DNA of 19,649 nucleotides from positions 1 to 19,649 of the forward strand of contig CAZQKL010000031.1 of assembly GCA_964593895.1 (NCBI GenBank). The letters are read 5' to 3'. The position numbers and the translations under genes are program-made. Source of the DNA: CAZQKL01 sp964593895 [NCBI: uncultured bacterium] (GTDB lineage Bacteria; DYJV01). The notes under the pieces are model-generated. The model ran no database searches. It had not been told where the DNA came from and saw nothing but the letters and a program-made list of their open reading frames with translations. This document shows, one piece after another, positions 8,053 through 16,005 of the stretch; positions within the stretch are counted from its first letter, which is position 1; each line of letters opens with the position of its first letter.

Positions 8053-8479
8053 ATTTTATAAACTTTTTTACAAAACTGATAAACCAGAAAGAAAAAGGAA
8101 TTAGAAAAAGAATAATTATCATATATTGTAAATTAAAATTTTCTTTTAGGAGTAAAATTTTTATTGAATATTGCAAAAAGATAAAAAATATTGCTGAAAT
8201 TATTTTTAATACAAAACTTTGTAAAAATAATTTTTCTTTAAATGCAAATGTAAGATAAAAAATTAAAGATTTAAAAAAAGAGTTAAAAAAAAGTATATCT
8301 CCAATAATTAAATCTTGAAGAATACCAATAATTGAAGAAACAATAATTCCTTTTGTTTTATTATTTTCATGCAAAGAATATTCAATTATTAAAATTGTAA
8401 TTAAATCAAAATTTAATAAATCTTTAAAGATGAATTCAAAAATTGAAAAAATAAAGCCTAAAAAAATAAAAAAAATCAT
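8045..8479 (-). CDS. mreD: Rod shape-determining membrane protein MreD
   Basis: Small integral-membrane elongasome protein of 144 residues with about four to five hydrophobic helices and few conserved residues, as is normal for MreD. Recognition rests on size, hydrophobicity, motifs such as GILQDLIIGDILFFNSF (compare the family's G-x-x-x-D-x-x-x-G pattern) and on its position between mreC and mrdA. The start ATG overlaps the mreC stop (ATGA), and the gene overlaps mrdA by eight bases. Confidence 0.9.
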   Translation of the reverse strand: MIFFIFLGFIFSIFEFIFKDLLNFDLITILIIEYSLHENNKTKGIIVSSIIGILQDLIIGDILFFNSFFKSLIFYLTFAFKEKLFLQSFVLKIISAIFFIFLQYSIKILLLKENFNLQYMIIILFLIPFSFWFISFVKKFIKYE

Positions 8480-9234
8480 TTTCTTATTACATATACAGTT
8501 TTTAGATTTTGAAAATTAACAGATGGTTTTAAAAGTGCTGATTTATACAAATTTTCCTGATTAATTTTTACAATTTTCCCCACTTTTATTCCCATTGGAA
8601 AAATTTCAGAAAATCCTGAAGTTACAACAATATCATTTATTTTTACATTTGCAGTAAGAGGAATATATTTAATTTTACAAAATTTTTTGTTTAATCCATA
8701 TAAAATAGCTTTTATGTTATTAGGTTTAATAAAAACATCAATTGAAAAATTTGCATCATTTATAAGAAGAACCTTAGAAAAATTCGTATAAGTTTGAATT
8801 ATAATTCCCACAGTTCCATTTTTTGAAATTACTCCCATACCTTCATAAATATTTTTATCCTTTCCTGCATCAATATAGATACATTTAACATCAGAAAAAA
8901 AACATTTTGAAACCACATTAGCTTCAATTAAATTTAAGTTATTAATTTCTTCATGATTTTCAGCATTTTTATATAAGAAAATTTCTGTTTTTAAAAACTC
9001 ATTTTCCTTTTGCAAATTTAAAATTTTATTTTTTAATTTTTCGTTTTCTTTGAAAAAAAAAATGTAATTATTGTAAAAAGTTTCAATTTTATTCAAGCAA
9101 TTTAAAATAGGAATTTTTAAAAAATAGAATAGAGAATTGCCAATTTTAATTTTTGTATGATTGTATGAAGAGAATAAAAAAAGTAGAAAATTAAGAATTA
9201 AAAATATATTTGCAAATTTTGAATTATTATTCAT
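8476..9234 (-). CDS. mreC: Rod shape-determining protein MreC
   Basis: Bitopic periplasmic scaffold that links MreB and MreD to PBP2. The 252-residue protein has an N-terminal membrane helix (about residues 8-24), a Lys/Glu/Leu-rich coiled coil (about 60-90) and the C-terminal beta-barrel domain, with typical segments GMGVISKNGTVGIII, the VLLINDANFSIDV strand and DIVVTSGFSEIFPMGIKVGKI. The ATG follows the mreB TAA directly with no gap, and the TGA stop overlaps the mreD start, so the three genes are translationally chained. A ten-base A run (T on the coding strand) at 9053-9062 encodes the FFF just before the coiled coil. Confidence 0.93.
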   Translation of the reverse strand: MNNNSKFANIFLILNFLLFLFSSYNHTKIKIGNSLFYFLKIPILNCLNKIETFYNNYIFFFKENEKLKNKILNLQKENEFLKTEIFLYKNAENHEEINNLNLIEANVVSKCFFSDVKCIYIDAGKDKNIYEGMGVISKNGTVGIIIQTYTNFSKVLLINDANFSIDVFIKPNNIKAILYGLNKKFCKIKYIPLTANVKINDIVVTSGFSEIFPMGIKVGKIVKINQENLYKSALLKPSVNFQNLKTVYVIRK

Positions 9235-10314
<1,080 letters not shown>

Positions 10315-10321
10315 AAAAATT

Positions 10322-11563
10322 ATGTTTTTTATATACAATTTAATTGTACTTATTGCAATAATTTTATTCTTTCCTTTTATTTTTTTTCATAAAAATTTAA
10401 AAAAAGGTATAAGAGAGAGATTTTCATTTTATCAAAAGGAAATTAAAAATAAATTTAAAAACAAAAAAATTGTATGGTTGCATGCTTCAAGTGTAGGGGA
10501 AGTAAATGTTGCAAATGTTTTAATTAAAAGATTAAGAAAAAATTTAAATGATTATTGTTTTATTATTACCACAATGACTGTAACTGGTAAAGAACAGGCA
10601 ATACGTTCAAAATTATACGATTATGTAACATTTGTGCCATTTGATTTTATTTTTTTTGTATATAGATTTTTAAAAATTTTTAACCCAAAGATAGTAGTAG
10701 TTATTGAAACAGAATTCTGGCCAAATTTATTTTATTGTGTAAATAAGATGAAAATACCATTAATTGTAGCAAATTGCAGGATTTCTTTAAAATCTTTTGA
10801 ACATTACTATAAATTCAAATTTTTTTTCACACATGTGTTAAACTTAGCTTCTTTATATATTTGTCAGAATAATGAAACTGCAGAAAGATTAAATAACATT
10901 GGGGTAAATAAAGAAAAAATTTTAATTTCAGGAAATATGAAATTTGATGTTGAATTTGAAAAATTTAATGAAGAAGAAATTAAAAAGGAATTTTTTATTG
11001 ATAAAAATAAATTTATACTATGTGCAGGTTCAACTCATGCTCCTGAAGAAGAGATTATTTCAGATTTAGTAGAAAAATTAGAAAATTCACTAATAATTAT
11101 TGCTCCAAGGCATTTAGAAAGATTAAATGAGATTAAGGAAATTTTTGAAAAAAAGAATATTTCATATAGATTATTGAGTGAAAAAAAATTAAAAAATGAA
11201 AAAATTTTATTAATTGATAAATATGGAGTTTTGATAAAAGCTTATGCAATTAGTGATGTTTGTTTTATTGGTGGAAGCATTGCGATAATTGGTGGGCACA
11301 ATCCTTTGGAGGCTATTTATTTTAAAAAGCCTATAATTTCTGGAAGAAATATTTTTAATTTTTACGATATATACATGGAGCTTGAAAATTTAAAAGGAGT
11401 AATATTTGTTAAAGATGGAAATGAATTTTATGAAAAAGTTAAATTACTTAAAGAAAATCCTAATTTGAGAAAAAAGATTGGAGAAAATGCATATAAGATT
11501 TTTGAAAAAAATAAAGGTACTTGCGATTTTACTATCAAACAAATTGTTAAATTTCTTAACTAA
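10322..11563 (+). CDS. waaA: 3-deoxy-D-manno-octulosonic acid (Kdo) transferase
   Basis: Glycosyltransferase family 30 enzyme that attaches Kdo from CMP-Kdo to the lipid A precursor at the cytoplasmic face of the inner membrane. The 413-residue protein has an N-terminal membrane anchor (about residues 3-22), the catalytic-base segment HASSVGEV (54-61, E60), the IETEFWPN motif (128-135), SGNMKFD in the middle, and the C-terminal nucleotide-binding region with GGSIAIIGGHNPLEA. Together with lpxK, whose start it overlaps, it shows that the organism makes Kdo-lipid A. The ATG lacks a ribosome binding site; a promoter-like sequence directly precedes it. Confidence 0.95.
   Translation: MFFIYNLIVLIAIILFFPFIFFHKNLKKGIRERFSFYQKEIKNKFKNKKIVWLHASSVGEVNVANVLIKRLRKNLNDYCFIITTMTVTGKEQAIRSKLYDYVTFVPFDFIFFVYRFLKIFNPKIVVVIETEFWPNLFYCVNKMKIPLIVANCRISLKSFEHYYKFKFFFTHVLNLASLYICQNNETAERLNNIGVNKEKILISGNMKFDVEFEKFNEEEIKKEFFIDKNKFILCAGSTHAPEEEIISDLVEKLENSLIIIAPRHLERLNEIKEIFEKKNISYRLLSEKKLKNEKILLIDKYGVLIKAYAISDVCFIGGSIAIIGGHNPLEAIYFKKPIISGRNIFNFYDIYMELENLKGVIFVKDGNEFYEKVKLLKENPNLRKKIGENAYKIFEKNKGTCDFTIKQIVKFLN
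10330..10358 (-). promoter_or_regulatory. Candidate promoter of the mreB operon
   Basis: On the - strand TTGCAA (10358-10353), 17 bases, then TATATA (10335-10330); each matches four of six consensus bases. It would give a leader of about 48 bases containing the mreB AAGGAG. It lies within the first codons of waaA, so the two divergent transcripts would overlap at their 5' ends. No better candidate is visible in the 46-base intergenic gap. Confidence 0.33.
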
Positions 11564-12464
11564 ATTGAGATTATTTTTATACTATTCTGGTGTATTTAAA
11601 ATCTATAAAGTAAATACGTTTGTAATTTCAATTGGAAATATTTCATTTGGAGGAGAAGGCAAAACTCCAATTACAATAAAGATTGCTGAAAATGTTAAAA
11701 AAAAAGGAGTTAAAGTTGCTATTGTTTTAAGGGGATATAAAAGGAAATCTAAAGAAAAAATCGCTATTGTTTCAGATGGGGAAAAAATTTTAAAGGATGC
11801 AATTACTTCAGGAGATGAAGCTTTTTTGCTTGCAAAAAGAACAAAAGTTCCTGTTATTGTTGGTAAAGATAGAGTAAATGCATGTAAAATTGCTATAGAA
11901 AAATTTCATCCTGATGTTATATTACTTGATGATGCTTTTCAGCATTTTAAAATTTTTAGAGATAAAGATATTGTTGTTGTTTCTGAGAAGACTTTTAATG
12001 ATAAAATATTTTTAAGAGAAAATTTTTATGGTTTATTTAGAGCAGATACTGTAATTTTATCAAAGGTAAAAGATAAAGAAAAATTGAGAAAATTTAAATT
12101 TAAAATAAAAAAATTTTTCAATAAAGACCTATGGTATGCAGATTTTTTTATAAAAAGTTTTTATAGTCCCTTTTCTGGAAATTATTATAAAAAATTAAAA
12201 TTTGATGAAGTTACTGTTTTTTGTGGAATTGGAAATCCAGATTTTTTTAAAAGTATGCTAATAGATAAAGGTTTTAAAATTAGAAAATTTTTAAAATATC
12301 AAGACCATTTCTTTTACAATGATAAATTTTATACTGTTATCAATAAAATTTCTCTACCAATTATTACCACAGAGAAAGATTATGTAAAAATAGATTTAGA
12401 TAAAATTAAAAATAAAAATTTTTATGTGACGATTTTAGACGTTAAATTGAAAAAGCTTGACTAA
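11487..12464 (+). CDS. lpxK: Tetraacyldisaccharide 4'-kinase (lipid A 4'-kinase)
   Basis: LpxK phosphorylates the 4' position of tetraacyldisaccharide-1-phosphate in the sixth step of the lipid A pathway. Conserved features are an N-terminal hydrophobic helix, ISIGNISFGGEGKTP containing the P-loop (about residues 47-61 of this reading), VLRGY, the LLDDAFQHF segment (family DDGxQH), and the C-terminal TTEKDYVK. The start is uncertain. I use the ATG at 11487 (325 aa) with GGAG three bases upstream, because it restores the roughly 48 residues that precede the P-loop strand in E. coli LpxK. This start overlaps waaA by 77 bases. TTG at 11478, 11544 or 11565 are alternatives. Confidence 0.93.
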   Translation: MHIRFLKKIKVLAILLSNKLLNFLTKLRLFLYYSGVFKIYKVNTFVISIGNISFGGEGKTPITIKIAENVKKKGVKVAIVLRGYKRKSKEKIAIVSDGEKILKDAITSGDEAFLLAKRTKVPVIVGKDRVNACKIAIEKFHPDVILLDDAFQHFKIFRDKDIVVVSEKTFNDKIFLRENFYGLFRADTVILSKVKDKEKLRKFKFKIKKFFNKDLWYADFFIKSFYSPFSGNYYKKLKFDEVTVFCGIGNPDFFKSMLIDKGFKIRKFLKYQDHFFYNDKFYTVINKISLPIITTEKDYVKIDLDKIKNKNFYVTILDVKLKKLD

Positions 12465-12483
12465 TTAAAATTTATATTACATA
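12457..12483 (+). promoter_or_regulatory. Weak candidate promoter before the zinc-ribbon gene
   Basis: TTGACT (12457-12462), 15 bases, then TACATA (12478-12483), spanning the lpxK stop codon. The next start codon is the ATG at 12492, which has no Shine-Dalgarno site, so initiation close to the ATG is possible. The spacing is short and the -10 is imperfect. Confidence 0.25.
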
Positions 12484-12491
12484 AAAAAATA

Positions 12492-12776
12492 ATGCTATGT
12501 CCAAGATGTGGTTATATAACTTTTGATTTTTATGAGAATTGCCCAAAATGTAAGGCAAATTTCACAAAAATTAAACAGGAATTAAATATAATTGATTACT
12601 CAATTAGCGAGGAAAATAGTTATCTAATTCCAGCTAAATTGGAAATTAAAAAGGAAGAAACTGAAAAAAAAGAACCGGAAATTGAGCACACATCATTTCA
12701 AAAAGAAAAAGAAGAGATTGAGGCAATTGATATAAGTGAATATCTTGAGACTACAAAATTAGAGGAGGAAAAATGA
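12492..12776 (+). CDS. Small zinc-ribbon protein with an acidic tail, function unknown
   Basis: A 94-residue protein with two CxxC knuckles (C3/C6 and C17/C20) that form a compact N-terminal zinc ribbon, followed by a Glu/Lys-rich, probably disordered or helical tail. I do not recognise a named family. The gene is 27 bases after lpxK, and its TGA overlaps the ssb ATG (ATGA), so it is co-translated with ssb. There is no Shine-Dalgarno site before its ATG. The ribbon could bind nucleic acid or a protein partner; that is a guess from the fold type only. Confidence 0.75.
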   Translation: MLCPRCGYITFDFYENCPKCKANFTKIKQELNIIDYSISEENSYLIPAKLEIKKEETEKKEPEIEHTSFQKEKEEIEAIDISEYLETTKLEEEK

Positions 12777-13189
12777 GTAGAGGTTTAAATAAAGTGATGC
12801 TAATCGGAAGACTTGGTGCAAATCCAGAAATAAGATATACTCCTGATGGAACACCTATTGCTAATTTTAATCTTGCAACAAGTGAGACTTTTACAAATAA
12901 AAATGGAGAAAAAGTTACCCAAACTGAATGGCATAGAGTAGTTGTTTTTGGAAAATTAGCTGAAATTGTTGGAGAATATTACACAAAAGGAAGAAAAGTT
13001 TATGTAGAAGGGAGATTAAGAACCCGTTCGTGGGAAGATAGGGATGGAAACAAAAGATGGACTACAGAAATAGTAGCAACTAACATGTTTATGTTAGATA
13101 CAAAAACTGAAAGTGATTTATCCTCTCAAGATGTTTTTAATGAACATAGTGAGGAAACAACAATTTCAGATGATGATATTCCTTTTTAA
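12773..13189 (+). CDS. ssb: Single-stranded DNA-binding protein
   Basis: Coats single-stranded DNA and recruits replication and repair enzymes. The 138 residues hold an OB fold (about 1-108) opening with [22 protein letters not shown], with the family's [12 protein letters not shown] and [11 protein letters not shown] segments, a short linker, and the acidic tip DDDIPF (133-138) that binds partner proteins. AGGAGG (12763-12768) four bases upstream supports the ATG. The start overlaps the zinc-ribbon gene by four bases. Confidence 0.98.
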   Translation: MSRGLNKVMLIGRLGANPEIRYTPDGTPIANFNLATSETFTNKNGEKVTQTEWHRVVVFGKLAEIVGEYYTKGRKVYVEGRLRTRSWEDRDGNKRWTTEIVATNMFMLDTKTESDLSSQDVFNEHSEETTISDDDIPF

Positions 13190-13192
13190 TTA

Positions 13193-13220
13193 TTGACAAT
13201 TTAAAATTAATAATTACCAT
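13193..13220 (+). promoter_or_regulatory. Candidate promoter before the DUF167 gene
   Basis: A perfect TTGACA (13193-13198), 16 bases, then TACCAT (13215-13220, four of six). It begins four bases after the ssb stop. The next ATG (13225) lies only five bases beyond the -10, so the transcript would be leaderless or nearly so, consistent with the absence of a ribosome binding site. Confidence 0.4.
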
Positions 13221-13224
13221 AAAA

Positions 13225-13530
13225 ATGAAAAATTTTTATACTGTTAGAGAGGGAAAAATTTTGATTAATTTACATGTTTTACCTAATGCCAAAAAAACTG
13301 AAATTTTAGGAATTTACAACAATAAATTAAAAATTAAAATTTCTTCTCCTGCAACAGAAGGTAAAGCAAACAAGGAAGTAATTAAGTTTTTTTCAAAATA
13401 TTTTAAAATATCAAAATCTTCAATAAAAATTATAAAAGGAGAGAAATCTAAAGAAAAAATAATTGAGATTAATGATAAAAATGAAGAAATTATAAAGAAA
13501 ATTAAGGAGGTTGAAAATGCCAACCTATGA
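13225..13530 (+). CDS. DUF167 (YggU) family protein
   Basis: A 101-residue protein of the small, widespread YggU/DUF167 family, whose function is not established. The family core is clear: LPNAKKTEI (about 18-26), KIKISSPATEGKANKEVIKFFSKYF (32-56) and the K-G-E-K-S-K-E-K strand. The C-terminal Lys/Glu tail overlaps the FmdB-type gene by 14 bases, and that overlap carries the FmdB gene's ribosome site, so the pair is coupled. Confidence 0.88.
   Translation: MKNFYTVREGKILINLHVLPNAKKTEILGIYNNKLKIKISSPATEGKANKEVIKFFSKYFKISKSSIKIIKGEKSKEKIIEINDKNEEIIKKIKEVENANL
13504..13510 (+). promoter_or_regulatory. Shine-Dalgarno site that fixes the FmdB-type start
   Basis: AAGGAGG lies six bases before the ATG at 13517. 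A TTG at 13511 in the same frame directly abuts the site and is therefore rejected as the start. Confidence 0.8.
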
Positions 13531-13747
13531 GTATCTATGTGAGGATTGTGGATACACTTTTGAAGCGGTTCAAAAAATAACAGATGAACCTTTAAAAGAA
13601 TGTCCATCATGTAAAGGAAAAGTTAAAAGACTTATTAGTTGCACAAATTTTGTATTAAAAGGTGATGGATGGTATAGAAGTGGATATACAAAAGGAGAAA
13701 ATAAAAAAGAGCAAAAATCTGAAAAGAAAAAAGTTGATGCAGCATAA
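13517..13747 (+). CDS. FmdB-type putative regulatory zinc-ribbon protein
   Basis: A 76-residue member of the FmdB/CxxC_CxxC_SSSS family: MPTYEYLCEDC with C8/C11 and C29/C32 forming the ribbon, followed by KRLIS and the GDGWYRSGY motif (about 52-60) seen in many members, then a Lys-rich tail. The family was first met beside formylmethanofuran dehydrogenase and amidase genes and is often labelled regulatory, but no molecular function is proven. It is translationally linked to the DUF167 gene upstream and overlaps the DUF3786 gene downstream by 11 bases. Confidence 0.9.
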   Translation: MPTYEYLCEDCGYTFEAVQKITDEPLKECPSCKGKVKRLISCTNFVLKGDGWYRSGYTKGENKKEQKSEKKKVDAA

Positions 13748-14333
13748 AAGCTTCTTTTATTTAAATCAAGATTTTCCAATAAGTGAAAAATTATGGGAAA
13801 ATATAAAAGATGAAATAGTAATAAGTTTTTTAAAAGAAAAATATAAAGTTATTCCTGAAAAGCGGGAAATTTTACCGGAAAATTTTAATTTAAAAATCCC
13901 AAACTCTTTTTATCCAATAATTTTAAATTATTTGAAAAAAAGAGAAACATTATTAAATAATAGAGTGGAAAATTTTATTTCACCAAAATTTAAAGAAGAT
14001 TGGTCTCTTTTTTTTAGAGGAGTTCATTCTTTAAAAGAAGAGTTGGTTTTAAGTAGTATAAAAACAATTGACGATTTAAAAGAGATTGCAAATTATTTTA
14101 ATGGGAAAAATTTAGAATATGCAGATTTTTCCTTTTATCTTGAACCATTAAAAGGTGTAAAAATAGCATATTTATATTGGAAAGGAGATGAAGAATTTCC
14201 TCCATCATTAACAATTTTATTTGACGAAATATTAACAAAAATATTTATGCAGGATTTTGTTTGGGGAGTTGTTGTTGAGGTAAATTCAAGGATAAAAAAT
14301 TTCAATTTTTATAAAGAGATTTTTCCATCTTGA
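13737..14333 (+). CDS. DUF3786-like protein
   Basis: A 198-residue soluble protein. The segment near residues 145-163, AYLYWKGDEEFPPSLTILF, matches the hallmark of DUF3786 (hydrophobic, W-E/K-G-D-E-F-P-P, then L-F-D), and FFRGVH near 92-97 is also reminiscent of that family. DUF3786 is known mainly from anaerobic bacteria, has no assigned reaction and sometimes occurs fused to iron-sulfur domains; no Cys cluster is present here. I start at the ATG at 13737, inside the end of the FmdB-type gene, because upstream residues in this frame only mirror that gene. The TGA stop overlaps the TTG start of the cytochrome b gene, suggesting a functional pairing. Confidence 0.65.
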   Translation: MQHKSFFYLNQDFPISEKLWENIKDEIVISFLKEKYKVIPEKREILPENFNLKIPNSFYPIILNYLKKRETLLNNRVENFISPKFKEDWSLFFRGVHSLKEELVLSSIKTIDDLKEIANYFNGKNLEYADFSFYLEPLKGVKIAYLYWKGDEEFPPSLTILFDEILTKIFMQDFVWGVVVEVNSRIKNFNFYKEIFPS

Positions 14334-15295
14334 TTGAATTTTTTTTTCATTTAAGACCAAAAAAAATTCCTAAAGAAGCAATAAAATTTTCAAATACTTT
14401 TGGCCTTGGTGGTATTACAACCTTCCTTTTTATTTTAACATCTATTTCAGGAATTTTATTAATGTTTTACTATACCCCTTCTACTCAAAATGCTTATTTT
14501 GATGTTAAAAGATTAACTTTTATAATTCCATACGGAAGTTATTTAAGAGATATTCATAGATTTTGCGGTGAGTTAATGATACCCTTTGCTTTTTTGCACA
14601 TGTTTAGAGTTTTACATAAAAGAGATATTTTTAAGAACAAATATAGAGTAAAAAACTGGAAATTTGGGGTAATATTATTTCTATTAATTTTTCCTCTTAA
14701 TTTTACAGGCTATGTGCTTATTTATGATAAAGTAAGTTTTTGGGGAGCATCAATTGTCCTAAATGCAATTAATGAAATTCCAATTATTGGTGAAAAGATT
14801 GTTAAAATTTTTTTTGGTGAAACTCAAATTTCTGATATTATTTTAACAAAGTTTTATTGTTATCACATTGTTGTTTTGCCATTATTTTTTTTATTAATAT
14901 TTTCTTTGCATATTTATTATGTCCGTAAAGCTGGAGGAATAAAAGTTAATAAATCAATGCCAAAAATTGAAATAAAAGAACTTTTAATGGTTGAATTAAT
15001 TTCAATAGTGATATTTTTTTCTATTATCAATTTTATTGTTCTATTTATTTTTAATGCACCTTTAGGAGAATTTGCAAAAACTTCAAACATTCCAAAAATA
15101 ATTAAAGCTCCATGGTATTTTTGGAATTTTCAATTATTTTTAATGTATTTACCACCATACATTCCAGCTTTTTTATTTCCATTAGGATATGTAATTTTTC
15201 TATTTTCCATAAATAGAATTAAACTTAATAAACTTTTATTTGGACTTATTCATTTTATAATTATTGCAAGCATAATTGTATTTAAATTTTTATAA
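14330..15295 (+). CDS. Cytochrome b, b6-like with fused C-terminal (subunit IV-like) part
   Basis: Dihaem membrane subunit of a quinol-oxidising bc/b6f-type complex. The 321-residue protein has four N-terminal membrane helices with the bis-His haem ligands H76/H90 in helix B and H179/H194 in helix D, then about three or four further helices. The 15-residue step between the second pair is the b6-type spacing (14 in mitochondrial-type cytochrome b). The Qo-site motif is APWYF (260-264), lacking the Glu of canonical PEWY but like the APWYF form found in many anaerobe cytochromes b. The start is TTG, overlapping the DUF3786 stop (TTGA). No Rieske protein or cytochrome c gene is in the window, so the complex it serves is unknown. 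Confidence 0.87.
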   Translation: MIEFFFHLRPKKIPKEAIKFSNTFGLGGITTFLFILTSISGILLMFYYTPSTQNAYFDVKRLTFIIPYGSYLRDIHRFCGELMIPFAFLHMFRVLHKRDIFKNKYRVKNWKFGVILFLLIFPLNFTGYVLIYDKVSFWGASIVLNAINEIPIIGEKIVKIFFGETQISDIILTKFYCYHIVVLPLFFLLIFSLHIYYVRKAGGIKVNKSMPKIEIKELLMVELISIVIFFSIINFIVLFIFNAPLGEFAKTSNIPKIIKAPWYFWNFQLFLMYLPPYIPAFLFPLGYVIFLFSINRIKLNKLLFGLIHFIIIASIIVFKFL

Positions 15296-15300
15296 ATTTC

Positions 15301-15331
15301 TTGACAAAAGAAATAGTCTATGTTTTATGAA
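15301..15331 (+). promoter_or_regulatory. Weak candidate promoter of the DUF47-PiT pair
   Basis: A perfect TTGACA (15301-15306) starts six bases after the cytochrome b stop and shares TTGACAAAAGAA with the hydrogenase promoter at 17442. The -10 is poor: TATGAA (15326-15331) at 19 bases or TTTATG at 17. If used, transcription would begin very near the ATG at 15336. Confidence 0.3.
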
Positions 15332-15335
15332 TGCC

Positions 15336-16004
15336 ATGAGCACAATTTCAAAATTATTTTTTAAATCTCCAATATCTCTTTTATGTGACCATTACGAAAA
15401 AGTTTTAAAATGTGCCTCTCTTGTAAAAGAACTATTCAATTTTCTTGAAAAAAAAGATTTTGAAAAGATAATTTCTGTAAAAGATGAAATAAGTAAATTT
15501 GAGAATGAAGCTGATACAATTAAAAATAACATAAGAAATGAATTTATAAAAAAGAAACTTTTTAGCATAGATAAAAACACTTTTTTTGAAATTTTATCTA
15601 TTCAAGATGGAATTGCTGATAAATGTGAAGATTTGGGAGTTTTAATGAGTTTAAAAGAGATAGAAATTTTACCTGAAATGAATGAAAATCTTAATAAAAT
15701 GGTTGAAAAAAACATTGAATGCGTAAATATTACCGGCGACATTTTAAAATTATTTGATGAGGCTGCATTAAGTTCATTTGGAGGGAAAGAAGTAGATTTA
15801 ATGAAGACATTAATAGAAGATGTGGCATACAAAGAGCATGAAGCAGATTTATTTCAAGCAGAAGTTTTAAAAGTTTTATTTAATTCAGAGGATAAATTAA
15901 AATTTACAGAATTTTTTCTTTGGATACATATATTAAAAACTCTTGCAGATTTATCAAATTACAGTGAAAAGCTTGCCAATAGAATAAGAATGATTTTAGA
16001 ATGA
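15336..16004 (+). CDS. DUF47/PhoU-like phosphate-transport accessory protein
   Basis: A 222-residue, mostly alpha-helical, acidic protein of the TIGR00153/DUF47 family (PhoU fold), which is usually encoded beside PiT-type phosphate transporters and thought to regulate them. Family features are the N-terminal SKLFFKSPISLLCDHYEKVLKC, the FENEADTIKNNIR metal-binding-type helix (about residues 47-59), the QDGIADKCEDLGVL helix and KEHEADLFQAEV near 165-176, the last repeating the E-x-x-A-D pattern. The start at ATG 15336 matches the usual short N-terminus (MSxxSKLF); ATG 15327 adds three residues. One base separates it from the PiT gene, which strongly supports the assignment. Confidence 0.9.
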   Translation: MSTISKLFFKSPISLLCDHYEKVLKCASLVKELFNFLEKKDFEKIISVKDEISKFENEADTIKNNIRNEFIKKKLFSIDKNTFFEILSIQDGIADKCEDLGVLMSLKEIEILPEMNENLNKMVEKNIECVNITGDILKLFDEAALSSFGGKEVDLMKTLIEDVAYKEHEADLFQAEVLKVLFNSEDKLKFTEFFLWIHILKTLADLSNYSEKLANRIRMILE

Positions 16005-16005
16005 A

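Noticed and set aside
8037-8258. A 73-codon + strand frame opposite mreD and the mrdA start
   Set aside because: Antisense to the overlapping mreD/mrdA pair; Lys/Asn-rich low-complexity product typical of random A/T-rich reading.
13662-13736. Upstream extension of the DUF3786-like gene to an ATG at 13662
   Set aside because: These 25 codons lie wholly inside the FmdB-type gene and read as a Lys-rich frame-shadow; ATG 13737 gives a normal protein.
15276-15335. Upstream extension of the DUF47 gene into cytochrome b
   Set aside because: The extra residues have no similarity to the family N-terminus, which fits the ATG at 15336.
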